A program made the position numbers and the translations under genes. The notes under the pieces were generated by a model that was not told the DNA's origin, did not search any database, and saw nothing but the letters and a program-made list of their open reading frames with translations. Of a DNA stretch of 14,450 nt, positions 1 to 8,259 are shown piece by piece (position 1 is the stretch's first letter; the number at the start of each line of letters is the position of its first letter). The DNA is from DASPJQ01 sp035299065 (GTDB lineage: Bacteria; Bacteroidota; Bacteroidia; Flavobacteriales_D; UBA2798): contig DATGXI010000012.1 of the NCBI GenBank assembly GCA_035299065.1, positions 1 through 14,450 of the forward strand, written 5' to 3'.

Positions 1-2344
1 TATTGGCAGGTAAACTTTCGCGTAAATGTTCAGGGTCATTGCCATTGATTGCAAAAACAGCTGTTACCGCTTGTGTCTGTATGGTTATCATGTCGCAAAT
101 TGCGCGTGACATGTTGGCAACTGTGGCTTTTATCCAATAAAGTCCATTTGTGAGAAGGCTATTATCATTGTCAATTTTTTTAGGAATGCTGAATTCCACA
201 ATGCCTGAAGTGAGCAATCCATTAGTAGAGTCTGAAAGAATGTTGAATTTTGGGAAGTCAATCCATTCGTTGTCTCTCAAATAACTCCAGTTTACATTTT
301 GTTTTGGCAAATCGGGATCAGCACTGCCCTCAGCCACCTTAAACAATACGGAAAGGTTTTGCGGAGGGGTAAGGTTGGTTATTCCAATATAAAGTGTACC
401 CTCATCATTAAATACGGGTAAAAGTGTTATTGAAGGCGATGTTTTAACAATAAATGGATGAATCTCATTAACACCAAATGGCTGCACATGAAAAAACTGG
501 TCAACACGGTTTTCAAAAGCCAGCTTGTTATTGGTACTTGTATTACTTACCAGGTTAACACTTGTGCTCGAAACATAATCAAGCGTAAGGCTTGACATGG
601 TTGGTGTATACGGTTCGTTTGGTAATGGATTTGATGTCAATCCTCCTTTGCCTGGTGTTGAGGCGTTAATTGCCTGCGTTGCATAAGAAAGCTGGTAATC
701 GCTATGTCCAAAATCAACATTGGCCAACTGAACACGCATAAATCCTTTAGGTGTGGTATTATCCCATTCTTCAACAACGGGCATATCCGCATCGCCCGGT
801 ATACTCGTAAGTTTTGAATTCGCAATACTTATTTTCCTGAATGATTGTACAGGGTTGGTTGGGTTGAATAAAATGGAACCGGCTTCTGCAGGATTTATTA
901 ATTCATGCCAGGCATGACCGTCAAGAATAGAGATGGCTGTTCTGAAACCTGTATTAAATCGTTTGTTGTTTTCACTTACAGGAATATAGTTGTGATAATA
1001 GCCGTAAAAGCCAGCTGTATCTTTTGGCAATCCTTTCCACGATATATTTAAGTCAACTGATGATAATTTTTTACGGAATACTTCATTACTGCCTACATAA
1101 AAATTGGATGTTACAACAGGCCTTCCCCCAAAAGGTAAAAATGGTTTTGAAGCATTTAAGGTGGATTCATCGTTTTGTACGATCAGTTCTTTAACACCAT
1201 TCACATCCACAGTAACTGTGCAATTGGTAACAATAAGGTTTTTGAGTTTATCGTATATATATGGATTGGAAGTGTCTTGCGTGTTCAGCAAAATTTTCAT
1301 TACGGGCCATTGTGTTTCAAAAGGATCAAGCAAGATCTCTTTGTTGTAAGCAATAACAGGAGGTTGATCAACTGTAATGGTACGTTGAATAACAATGGTA
1401 TTTGTAATTGGTGCGCCCAGGTAAGTGAAATCCTGTGGTAATTTCGCGGGATTTGTTGAAGGTGTTATCCATTCTTTTTCTCCGCTGAATAGTACCGAAA
1501 AAGCGTTTTTCAATTCGGCCGTGGTAAGCCCGCTGTATTGTAAGTTGGAAAACTGTAATGTTATTTTTACGTTTCGGTTTCCTTCGGCCATGAGCAATAC
1601 AGGCGATGCAAAAGCAAAACCAACACTGGCTTGAGTACGGTCAGCTAAAGGCGAATTAAATGGAGCGGATAAATCAGCAATGTTTCCAAATGTTCTCCAA
1701 CGTGGCTCTTCCGTCTCAATTGGTTCGCCAAGACCATTTGCTGAATTGGCTACTGGCGATGCATATAGTCTTGAATCAAATGCTTTATTGTAAAAAAGAG
1801 ATTTAAATTCAGTTGCCTGTGCAACATTGACCACAATTTCTTTTTCGGTTTTATAAATCAAATCAACCCCTGTTTTATCAGGACCACCATTCACTTCGGT
1901 ATTTGCAGCAACAAGGGCCGAGATAATTTGCTGTGCCAATTCAAAAATAACAAATACCTGGTCAGGAACAGCCGGTTTTTCTTTTATGCGTAAAACATCT
2001 TTATAATAAAAATCAAGGTGGCGTTTGGTAATGGTGTTTATATCATCCTGTGCAAATTTGAGGATTTCAATAAACGACATGAAGAGGGCATAATGCGGTT
2101 CGGTTTTTTGACCAATTTCATCAACAACCTGGCTTATAAAAAATGCCGACCAGTCTCCGTCAGGCGTGTTGTCTTCTTTGTAAAACTGGAACAATTGTGC
2201 ATAACGCGATACAAGTTCACGTAAATCGTTTATGCTGCGTTCATCAACCGAAACGTAAGTAGGTAACAATGCCTTGAGCAAACGTTGTTGCTGGCTTGTT
2301 CCGTCCCTTTGAAGGGGATTTTTATTTTCGCAGTTTTCACTCAT
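1..2344 (-). CDS. Afp11/gp47-like large baseplate protein, 3' end off the window
   Basis: The reverse strand reads open from ATG at 2344 to the window edge, 781 codons without a stop, so the C-terminus is missing. ATG overlaps the stop of the gp25 gene as ATGA, a 4-base overlap that suggests translational coupling. The N-terminus has the pattern RDGTSQQQRLLKALLPTY, then VDERS at about residues 36-40 and a GDWSAFF segment near residue 66. I recognise this from large baseplate proteins of Bacteroidota injection systems (Afp11/Pvc11 position, distantly related to phage gp47/J). The rest looks beta-rich with no enzyme motif. Known role of the family: it forms the baseplate wedge around the hub with the gp25 protein. 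The position directly after spike, PAAR and gp25 supports this. The family name rests on context and remembered N-terminal pattern, so the exact subfamily is uncertain; the open frame itself is clear. Confidence 0.85.
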   Translation of the reverse strand, partial: MSENCENKNPLQRDGTSQQQRLLKALLPTYVSVDERSINDLRELVSRYAQLFQFYKEDNTPDGDWSAFFISQVVDEIGQKTEPHYALFMSFIEILKFAQDDINTITKRHLDFYYKDVLRIKEKPAVPDQVFVIFELAQQIISALVAANTEVNGGPDKTGVDLIYKTEKEIVVNVAQATEFKSLFYNKAFDSRLYASPVANSANGLGEPIETEEPRWRTFGNIADLSAPFNSPLADRTQASVGFAFASPVLLMAEGNRNVKITLQFSNLQYSGLTTAELKNAFSVLFSGEKEWITPSTNPAKLPQDFTYLGAPITNTIVIQRTITVDQPPVIAYNKEILLDPFETQWPVMKILLNTQDTSNPYIYDKLKNLIVTNCTVTVDVNGVKELIVQNDESTLNASKPFLPFGGRPVVTSNFYVGSNEVFRKKLSSVDLNISWKGLPKDTAGFYGYYHNYIPVSENNKRFNTGFRTAISILDGHAWHELINPAEAGSILFNPTNPVQSFRKISIANSKLTSIPGDADMPVVEEWDNTTPKGFMRVQLANVDFGHSDYQLSYATQAINASTPGKGGLTSNPLPNEPYTPTMSSLTLDYVSSTSVNLVSNTSTNNKLAFENRVDQFFHVQPFGVNEIHPFIVKTSPSITLLPVFNDEGTLYIGITNLTPPQNLSVLFKVAEGSADPDLPKQNVNWSYLRDNEWIDFPKFNILSDSTNGLLTSGIVEFSIPKKIDNDNSLLTNGLYWIKATVANMSRAICDMITIQTQAVTAVFAINGNDPEHLRESLPAN

Positions 2345-2772
2345 TGCTGTACATCGGTTCCTTCGTTCAGGTAATATGGGAATACTATATTCGATCGGGT
2401 ATTGGTCGAAATAATGGTGAAGTTGACGGTTATATCAACCTTGCCATTCACTACATCCTGGAAATAATCAATGGTATCTGGTCTAACGCGTGGTTCATTA
2501 TACAGTATAGCTGTTTTAATCAGTTCAGTAATGTATGTGCTGAATGTTGTGTCAAGCGGTTCAAACAATAATTTTTCAAGGTTACAACCAAAATCAGGTT
2601 GCATAACGCGTTCACCCACTGCAGTGGCTAAAAGTATTTCCAGGCTGTTTTTAATGTCAGCTTCAGCCTCAAGCATGGTAACAGTTGTGCCGCCCCTGCT
2701 AAACGTAGGAGGGAATCCCCAGCCGCGGCCAAGGAATGCTTTACTTGATTGTATGAAATCGTCAGCGCTCAT
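2341..2772 (-). CDS. gp25-like baseplate wedge protein (Afp9/Pvc9 type)
   Basis: A 143-aa protein of the GPW/gp25 baseplate family. The family signature is visible: FLGRGWGFPPTF at residues 13-24, then A-x3-I-x-NSLEILLAT leading into GERVMQPDFGC at 53-63, LLFEP at 68-72 and an NEPR turn near 92-95. The length is normal for the family. In phage T4 and eCIS particles gp25 proteins bind the first sheath ring and join the wedge to the hub, so they act as the sheath nucleator at the baseplate. The start is 2 bases after the PAAR stop, and the stop overlaps the ATG of the following large baseplate gene. In the Afp cluster the gp25 gene precedes the PAAR gene; here PAAR comes first. No unusual residue or truncation is seen. 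Confidence 0.93.
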   Translation of the reverse strand: MSADDFIQSSKAFLGRGWGFPPTFSRGGTTVTMLEAEADIKNSLEILLATAVGERVMQPDFGCNLEKLLFEPLDTTFSTYITELIKTAILYNEPRVRPDTIDYFQDVVNGKVDITVNFTIISTNTRSNIVFPYYLNEGTDVQQ

Positions 2773-2774
2773 TT

Positions 2775-3053
2775 TTATCCTATCATTACAGTTGGGTCAC
2801 CTATTGCTACTGTGGCTTCACATCCGCAGGAGTCACCCACACGCAAAGCCTGCTTTCCATTTATAAATACTTTTGTACTGCCAATTAAAAAAACACTTGG
2901 CTGCACGTGCCCGGTACTTGCAGGTATGGCGCACAAATGATTGTCACCCATTACTGCGGCTACTTTACCGCCAATGAAAACGGTTGGAACACCGGGACCT
3001 AAAACCTGGCCTCCTGGTATGGTTACATCAAGTACACGTGCTGCTGCCGGCAT
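2775..3053 (-). CDS. PAAR-domain spike tip protein (Afp10/Pvc10 type)
   Basis: A 92-aa protein made only of a PAAR-like domain. It begins MPAAARVLD, has repeated short beta segments with glycine turns (GGQVLGPG, FIGGKVAAVMGDNH, VFINGKQALRVGDSCGC) and ends GDPTVMIG. PAAR proteins cap the VgrG/gp5 trimer and form the pointed, usually metal-binding tip. His39, Cys41, His49, Cys76 and Cys78 are candidate metal ligands, although which ones bind cannot be told by eye. There is no C-terminal extension, so no toxin domain is fused to this tip. The gene lies between the spike gene (11 bases upstream) and gp25 (2 bases downstream), as expected of a tip co-made with its spike. Confidence 0.93.
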   Translation of the reverse strand: MPAAARVLDVTIPGGQVLGPGVPTVFIGGKVAAVMGDNHLCAIPASTGHVQPSVFLIGSTKVFINGKQALRVGDSCGCEATVAIGDPTVMIG

Positions 3054-3064
3054 AATTTTTATTT

Positions 3065-4963
3065 TTATCCTGGTGGATTAATGTCCACCTTGGTTGTTCC
3101 TTTTAATGTTAATACGGTGCTTGCCTTAACATCAACTTTTCCGCTCTTAGAGGTCATGGTAATGTCTTTGGTGGCCGATTTGGTTATTTTTCCTTTTGTA
3201 TCTAAAATGATATCCTTTTCGGCCTTAAGCGTTATTTTATCTTTTGATGTTAACGTGATTCCATCCTTATCAATTTTTATTTCACTTTCTTTTTTATCTT
3301 TCAATGAAATAAAATCATCTTTATCTGAAATTGTAATAGTGTTTTTATTGGGCGTTACAATAGTTATAACTTTGTTTTCATCGTCAAATTTTACTTCAAG
3401 TTTCCCCTGGGTGTAAATGCCTTTTATATAATTGCTTTCTTTTGGCTCAACAGGGGGAGCGCTTAGGCATTTGTTGTGCAATGAACCCAATATGATTGGT
3501 TCGCGCGGATCATCGTTTAAAAAACCAACAACTACTTCATCATCTACTTCGGGCCTGAAAAAAACACCCCAGCCATTGCCTGCATATGGAGCTGAATACC
3601 TGGCCCAAATGGCATCACTGTCACCTGAATTTTTATTGAACATTTGCAAAACAACCTGCACACGGTAATCGGTTCCGGTTTCAGTTTGTTCAACAACTTT
3701 TTTTACTTTTCCAATCATTAAACCGTTTACTGCAGGCAAAAGGCCCGAGGCAGGTTCATCGGTAATATCTTTGTATTTTGTAGCAAACCATTCTTGCGAA
3801 AACCCAAACTGAATGTCGGTATACCAGGCGCTGTCAGATGTTAAAATATGGGTTACTGCTGTTACATAGGCATGGTCGTTAAAGCGGGGAGAAAACTGGT
3901 TTATATTGATGATATAACCCGGTTTTATACCGGCAAAACCTTCTATTTTTACGCGTCCCTGTATTTTTGACAAGCGGCTGCGCATCATTTTTGCTTTCGC
4001 CCAATTTTCAATTTCAGATTTTTTGAGGTTACCCGGGTGTTGGAGCAGGAATTGGTCAAGGTCAACAACGTCACCCGCAAGTGTATCGGCAGTTATATTA
4101 CCTTCTTCGGCTATTTCTGAAGCCGATGAAGATGATGATTCGGTAAAGTCTCCCTGCGCATCATCCCAGCTGCGTGCAACTACTTTTTTATAATCATCAC
4201 GCGCATCCATGGTGGCATCAAATTCATAAATATTGATGCCGTAAGTTAAATTGAGCATGGGCGCACCAACCGATGATGGATGTATAAGTGAAATCCTTCC
4301 GTCTTCTACATATATGAGCTTTCCAATTGCCTCGGCTCGCGTAACAATAAAGTCCCAATCGGTACAATAATACTGCACCATTTCTTTGTGTGGATTTGGA
4401 AGTTCGCTGGCTATATCAATGGCTTCCTGGGCTGCGGCCTGAGCTGCGGCTGCTGCAACAATGGGGTCAACCGGATTTCCCGTTACAGAAATGATGGGCA
4501 AGCCAAAACTAAGCCCCTGTTCTGATACAATGCTTTTTATGATATCCCTATCGGTCTTATTGAAAAAACATTTGTTTTTACGGCCAACAGTCAGTTTAAC
4601 AGCCTCATCTTTTAATTCAACAACAAGACAAGTTGGGCGTCCTGTTCGTACCTGTATGCTATGTGAAACAACAATGCCTTTAAAAACAGGAAGGTTTTTG
4701 TTGTGGTAACCCATCATGATTTTTATTTCGGCACCAGGAATAAATAAATCAGAAGCGCTTGCTTCAAATTTTTTCATTACATTTTTTGCTGTTGTATCTC
4801 CATCACGAATAATAAGTTGTGCTGTAGGTATTTTGTTGAACTGGTTGTTTACGGTTATGCCTGCAACACCATACGTTGGGTCCAACGGAACTTCGTTTAC
4901 AAGAATTTTAAACGTACTAAGATCCGTACTCGCTGTATTTATTATGTTGGTAGGGTAGGCCAT
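3065..4963 (-). CDS. VgrG-like central spike (gp27-gp5 fusion; Afp8/Pvc8 type)
   Basis: This 632-aa protein has the VgrG layout. Residues 1 to about 390 are a gp27-like hub region. Residues about 412-500 are a gp5 OB-fold, with the diagnostic FLNDDPREPIILGSLHNK stretch at 481-498. Residues 511-632 are a string of short Lys/Asp/Thr-rich beta strands that fits the trimeric beta-prism needle. The protein forms the hub and needle that the contracting sheath drives into the target membrane. Its ATG overlaps the stop of the LysM gene by 1 base (TGATG). Two features stand out: an alanine-rich segment at 169-182 within a helix-prone insertion of about 163-190, and a serine/glutamate-rich linker at 274-288. 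No catalytic effector domain is seen at the C-terminus, which ends INPPG right after the needle, so effectors would have to travel elsewhere, for example in the tube lumen. Confidence 0.94.
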   Translation of the reverse strand: MAYPTNIINTASTDLSTFKILVNEVPLDPTYGVAGITVNNQFNKIPTAQLIIRDGDTTAKNVMKKFEASASDLFIPGAEIKIMMGYHNKNLPVFKGIVVSHSIQVRTGRPTCLVVELKDEAVKLTVGRKNKCFFNKTDRDIIKSIVSEQGLSFGLPIISVTGNPVDPIVAAAAAQAAAQEAIDIASELPNPHKEMVQYYCTDWDFIVTRAEAIGKLIYVEDGRISLIHPSSVGAPMLNLTYGINIYEFDATMDARDDYKKVVARSWDDAQGDFTESSSSSASEIAEEGNITADTLAGDVVDLDQFLLQHPGNLKKSEIENWAKAKMMRSRLSKIQGRVKIEGFAGIKPGYIININQFSPRFNDHAYVTAVTHILTSDSAWYTDIQFGFSQEWFATKYKDITDEPASGLLPAVNGLMIGKVKKVVEQTETGTDYRVQVVLQMFNKNSGDSDAIWARYSAPYAGNGWGVFFRPEVDDEVVVGFLNDDPREPIILGSLHNKCLSAPPVEPKESNYIKGIYTQGKLEVKFDDENKVITIVTPNKNTITISDKDDFISLKDKKESEIKIDKDGITLTSKDKITLKAEKDIILDTKGKITKSATKDITMTSKSGKVDVKASTVLTLKGTTKVDINPPG

Positions 4964-5688
4964 CAGTTAAACGAGGTGGTTAAGGGTGGAAATAATAACT
5001 GCGAACCAGGTTTAAGTTTTCGGTAATTGTCCAGTTTATTTACGGCAGCCACTTGCGTGTACAATGCGGCATTTCCATAAATTTTGTGACAAAGAAGTTG
5101 AAGTGAATCACCTTCAACAATGGTTACTGATTTTGATAGGTCAGGAGAAGAAAGGTTCAGTATTTTTCCTATAAGACTATCATCAATATATTCGGTTACG
5201 GAAATTGACAGGCGTGCCCTCAAAGGAGTTCCATCGCTGTCAAACATGGTATAATTAACCGAAGCACTATCCAGTTTACAGGTCATCACAAATGTTCCCC
5301 AAACCATCATGATGTAAAGTGGACCGTGTTCTTCACTTCCAATTTGGTAAGCAAGTTTAAGGAAAAGTTGTACCTGTACGTCCACGCGTTTTATATCGCC
5401 CACTGTTGGTATACCGGCATCAGACGCAAGTGATGTAATGGACTCAAGCGAAGAAGGTGAAGCCCCGGTTCCGTCAAACAACAATTCCAGGCTTACGGTG
5501 CGCGGATTACTGCTTAAAAATTTCGGCATTGCTCCTTTAGGAGTAATGTCTGTCAGGTCGTGTGAAACCGAATGATTGATGTTAAGTGTTGTAGGATTGT
5601 ACTGTACGGGAAAAGGTATTCCCACCCCGGGAAGTTTTGGATCGGGGTAGAATATGAATGTAAGTTTACCTAATTTGCCGTCTAACAT
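4963..5688 (-). CDS. LysM-domain hub/tube adaptor (Afp7/Pvc7 type)
   Basis: A 241-aa protein. The N-terminal part (about 1-180) starts with the beta-rich KLTFIFYPDP and VQYNPTTLNI segments typical of the CIS tail-hub family (compare phage gp53 and Afp7). A LysM domain fills residues 187-235: VTIVEGDSLQLLCHKIYGNA, then NKLDNYRKLKPGSQLLFPP. In CIS particles this LysM is structural and helps join baseplate hub, spike and tube, so it should not be read as a sign of peptidoglycan hydrolysis. The start is 2 bases after the DUF5908 stop and has a purine-rich GAGAGA about 8 bases upstream, one of the few Shine-Dalgarno-like sites here. The stop overlaps the spike start. Confidence 0.92.
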   Translation of the reverse strand: MLDGKLGKLTFIFYPDPKLPGVGIPFPVQYNPTTLNINHSVSHDLTDITPKGAMPKFLSSNPRTVSLELLFDGTGASPSSLESITSLASDAGIPTVGDIKRVDVQVQLFLKLAYQIGSEEHGPLYIMMVWGTFVMTCKLDSASVNYTMFDSDGTPLRARLSISVTEYIDDSLIGKILNLSSPDLSKSVTIVEGDSLQLLCHKIYGNAALYTQVAAVNKLDNYRKLKPGSQLLFPPLTTSFN

Positions 5689-5690
5689 AA

Positions 5691-5846
5691 TTATCTCTCT
5701 TTTTCGTGTTTAATTATTTTCGAAACAATATCAATCACGTCAATCTGTACTTTTTCTTTTTTGGCTTCGTCTTTGACTTTTTTCTTTTTCTTACCACCAG
5801 TTCCAACAAGGGCCTGTATAATGAGTTCTTTTATTTCAATGGGCAT
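5691..5846 (-). CDS. DUF5908 small protein at the Afp6/Pvc6 position
   Basis: A 51-aa, very lysine-rich protein starting MPIEIKELIIQA. That N-terminus is what I recognise from DUF5908, a small Bacteroidota family found in injection-system loci, and it decides the start. A longer frame opens at 5915, but it would overlap the second tube gene by about 60 bases and add 23 residues foreign to the family. The middle has a GGKKKKKVKDEAKKEK basic stretch (17-32), then an amphipathic helix-like IDVIDIVSKIIKHEKER end. It lies 10 bases after the second tube gene and 2 bases before the LysM gene, the slot occupied by the equally small, poorly understood Afp6/Pvc6. Its role is unknown; a chaperone or small linker in baseplate or tube assembly is a guess. 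Confidence 0.8.
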   Translation of the reverse strand: MPIEIKELIIQALVGTGGKKKKKVKDEAKKEKVQIDVIDIVSKIIKHEKER

Positions 5847-5856
5847 AATAAACAGT

Positions 5857-6315
5857 TTAGTTGGATGATGTTTTTTCTCGGGTGAAGTATTGATAAGAAA
5901 AGGTAATGTTGTCAACCATTATTCCATTGTTTTGCGCATCAAACCCGTCAATGGCCCACTTGGTTGGCCAGGCATTTATAAATCGCCATGCCTGCAGGGG
6001 TTCATGTTTTTCATTCAGTAGTGTTACAGTGATGTTGCGCGGGCTAAACTTAAACCGTTCAATGGCATCGCGAAACCATTCAATGAGCTGTGAATTTATC
6101 AGCATGCCTCTTTTCAACACAAGATCGCCATAGGTTGCCCTGTTAGGTAAACGATGAACAAAACGGTTTTCACCACCTTCCTCGTGCGTCTCAGAATTGG
6201 GTACTGTTGCGTCAATACCTGTTACGGTCTGAAAACCGATGTCGCTACCCGAGGGTATGCCGTCAAAGTCCACCCTGAAGTGGAACCCAACCGGTGGGTA
6301 TGGATTAACTGCCAT
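5857..6315 (-). CDS. Second tail tube protein, gp19-like (Afp5/Pvc5 type)
   Basis: A 152-aa member of the T4 gp19-like tube family. It opens with YPPVGFHFRVDFDG, has the IGFQTVTGIDATV strand, the LPNRATYGDLVLKRGM motif (about 67-82), and ends with the ITFSYQYFTRE strand. In eCIS particles the Afp5-type paralogue makes the first tube ring or rings above the hub, between the spike complex and the main tube. Position next to the DUF5908 and LysM hub genes matches that role rather than the bulk tube. It differs from the other tube copy by a longer N-terminus and a charged, glycine-rich loop (HEEGGENR). It follows the main tube gene by 29 bases. Confidence 0.92.
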   Translation of the reverse strand: MAVNPYPPVGFHFRVDFDGIPSGSDIGFQTVTGIDATVPNSETHEEGGENRFVHRLPNRATYGDLVLKRGMLINSQLIEWFRDAIERFKFSPRNITVTLLNEKHEPLQAWRFINAWPTKWAIDGFDAQNNGIMVDNITFSYQYFTREKTSSN

Positions 6316-6344
6316 GTTTTGTGTTTAACTAACGTTTATAACAC

Positions 6345-6779
6345 TTACGCCAGAACTTCGGTTAACAACTGCTCAAAGCACACGTCAATCGATTCTACGG
6401 CTACTTCATTGCCTGTTGAGTTGAGTGATACGCCTGTAAGTTTGCATGGCCAGCAGTTAAGTGCTTTCCAAACCATCATTGGTTCATGGTTCTCATTGAG
6501 CAAACTTATGGTTAGGTCGCGTCTTTCAATGGTGTTTAATTTCACAGTGGTTAACCAGGCTACGAAATCATTGTCTCCTGCAAACACGCCACGTTTCAGC
6601 GTGAGGTTGCCGAATTTTTCCATACCCGGCATTTTTGTTACAAAATAATTCGGGCTGTTGCCTTCACGGTATTCAATGGCTTGAACTTCGCGGTCAAGGC
6701 CTGATACTTCTGTAAAACCTACTCGGTTTCCTCCCCATTCAACGATGAAGTGAAAAACAGGTATTGGATATTGTGCCAT
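6345..6779 (-). CDS. Main tail tube protein, gp19-like (Afp1/Pvc1 type)
   Basis: A 144-aa gp19-like tube protein: MAQYPIPVFHFIVEW at the start, GFTEVSGLDREVQAIEYREG, then the MPGMEKFGNLTLKRGVF motif (about 50-66) and ENHEPMMVWKALNCWP. It should form hexameric rings that stack into the inner tube pushed out on contraction. It is the likely bulk tube because it follows the sheath gene and has the compact form. The 44-base gap to the sheath gene is the longest in the operon, and the leader just before ATG is an A-rich run with no Shine-Dalgarno match. This is typical of well-translated Bacteroidota genes, and the stoichiometry demands high expression. Confidence 0.93.
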   Translation of the reverse strand: MAQYPIPVFHFIVEWGGNRVGFTEVSGLDREVQAIEYREGNSPNYFVTKMPGMEKFGNLTLKRGVFAGDNDFVAWLTTVKLNTIERRDLTISLLNENHEPMMVWKALNCWPCKLTGVSLNSTGNEVAVESIDVCFEQLLTEVLA

Positions 6780-6823
6780 ATTAAATTTTTTTAAATGTTG
6801 TTTTTAATTTTATCTGTTAAATT

Positions 6824-8239
6824 TTATGACTCCTGCAATTTGTGCATGAAGTTCAGGATGATGAATTCTGCAGGTCGTACAGCGGCCATACCTACTTCAA
6901 TGATCAAACGCCCTTCAAGAATATCCTGTGCAGTCATGGTTGAACCAAGTCCAACGTTAACAAAGTAGGCTTCTTCAGGTGTAGAGCCAGCAAGAGCACC
7001 ATCGCGCCATAAACCGTTCAGGAACGACTCAATCATGCCTTTTACTTTTTGCCATAACACAGCAGTGTTCGGTTCAAATACCACAAACTCGGTGGCTTTT
7101 TCAATAGACTCTTCTGCAAAAAGGAACAACCTGCGAACTGGAACATAACGCCATTCATTGTCGTTACCGGCAAGCGTGCGTGATCCCCAAACTAAAATTC
7201 CTTTTCCTGTAAATGCGCGAATTGCGTTGATTGATTTTCCTGATCCGGCATCCACGTTAAGGGTTTCCTGTTGCTCGTTGGTAATATTTATTGTGGTTGC
7301 TGTAAGCCCACGTATGCCAACATTGGCAGGTGCTTTCCACACTCCACGTTCACGGTCAACACGTGCGTATATTCCAGCAATAGCTCCTGAAGGTGGAAGA
7401 TCTACCACTAAATGGGTGCTGTTAATTACAGCAATAATTTCATTGTAAACACTTGGATAATTTGTTGCAAGTGATGCAAGGGTCATTCCAGTACTCAGGT
7501 TAGGATCTGTTCCAGGGCTTGGATATGTAATTGTTGAAAGCGTTTCATTGATACCAAAATTTAAAAGAGTATTTAAAAAAGGCATATAAGAAGCTCCATA
7601 TTTTAAATTGTCGGGGCTAACGGCATTCCTGAAATTGGCTACACCGGGTGTTAATGTATTGCCCCAAACATCTGTAATCGTAAACCTGTCCTGCATTTTG
7701 GCGCAATGTGCCAATGAAGCGTCAACTACGGCAGCATATTCTGCCACGCTTGATAATTTTACAGCGTCAGGAAAAACTATAAGCGTAGGTTCATCGTATT
7801 TTTCAAGTGATTCGATTCCGGTAATAATAGTTGGATCATCAATAGTTGATCCATATCCACCTATTGCTACAATCCAGCAAGGGCCACCACCGTTTGCAAA
7901 ATACATTTTCATGCTGTAATACAGTAAAAAAGGTGATGGTGATCCAGGGGCAAAAGGAGCTGTTATAGTTCTTGTTGCTGGTGGATAAGCACCACTGTCT
8001 GTGATGGTGATGGCAAAGTCCTCTTTGTTTGGCCCGCCAAAAATTGATTCGAATTCCAGCAATGAAGTTACGCGTTGCGCTGGTGCCGGACCACTGCCAT
8101 AGTTCCATTGAACACCTTCAATAATTGCTTTTTCGGTGTAGCCTACAAATGCCGGTATACCGGTGGCTACGGGTGCTACGGACGCAGGAAACGTGCTGAT
8201 CTCGTTCACATAGACACCGGGGGTTAAATAATTTGCCAT
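6824..8239 (-). CDS. Contractile tail sheath protein (Afp2-4/Pvc2-4 type)
   Basis: A 471-aa tail sheath protein. The N-terminus LTPGVYVNEI (residues 5-14) is the classic sheath opening, followed by GIPAFVGYTEKA. The most conserved part is the C-terminal third: the WRYVPVRRLFLFAEESIEKA segment, FEPN, SFLNGLWRDGALAGSTPEEAYFV and a final RPAEFIILNFMHKL strand that makes the inter-subunit handshake. The less conserved middle, with Pro/Gly/Thr-rich loops, is the surface-exposed domain. Sheath rings surround the tube and contract to drive it. Only one sheath gene is present here, whereas Afp and PVC clusters carry up to three. Leader is A-rich (AAAAAAAACAA before ATG). The gap to the upstream gene is 20 bases. 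Confidence 0.96.
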   Translation of the reverse strand: MANYLTPGVYVNEISTFPASVAPVATGIPAFVGYTEKAIIEGVQWNYGSGPAPAQRVTSLLEFESIFGGPNKEDFAITITDSGAYPPATRTITAPFAPGSPSPFLLYYSMKMYFANGGGPCWIVAIGGYGSTIDDPTIITGIESLEKYDEPTLIVFPDAVKLSSVAEYAAVVDASLAHCAKMQDRFTITDVWGNTLTPGVANFRNAVSPDNLKYGASYMPFLNTLLNFGINETLSTITYPSPGTDPNLSTGMTLASLATNYPSVYNEIIAVINSTHLVVDLPPSGAIAGIYARVDRERGVWKAPANVGIRGLTATTINITNEQQETLNVDAGSGKSINAIRAFTGKGILVWGSRTLAGNDNEWRYVPVRRLFLFAEESIEKATEFVVFEPNTAVLWQKVKGMIESFLNGLWRDGALAGSTPEEAYFVNVGLGSTMTAQDILEGRLIIEVGMAAVRPAEFIILNFMHKLQES

Positions 8240-8259
8240 TTGTTTTTTTTATTTTTAGT

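Noticed and set aside
2471..2866. 131-codon open frame on the plus strand opposite gp25 and PAAR genes
   Set aside because: It is antisense to two clear family members in a closely packed operon, has no recognisable domain and no leader, so it is a shadow frame.
3065..4963. Type VI secretion system on the basis of VgrG and PAAR
   Set aside because: No TssB/TssC split sheath, TssJ/L/M or ClpV is present; the single full-length sheath and the Afp15-type ATPase fit eCIS better.
6316..6344. GTGTT/AACAC inverted repeat between the two tube genes as an attenuator
   Set aside because: The arms are only 5 bp, A+T-rich, with a 14-base loop and no T-run; such pairs are expected by chance here.
6154..6648. 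164-codon open frame on the plus strand across both tube genes
   Set aside because: It spans two well-supported tube genes and the gap between them in the opposite direction, with no family resemblance.
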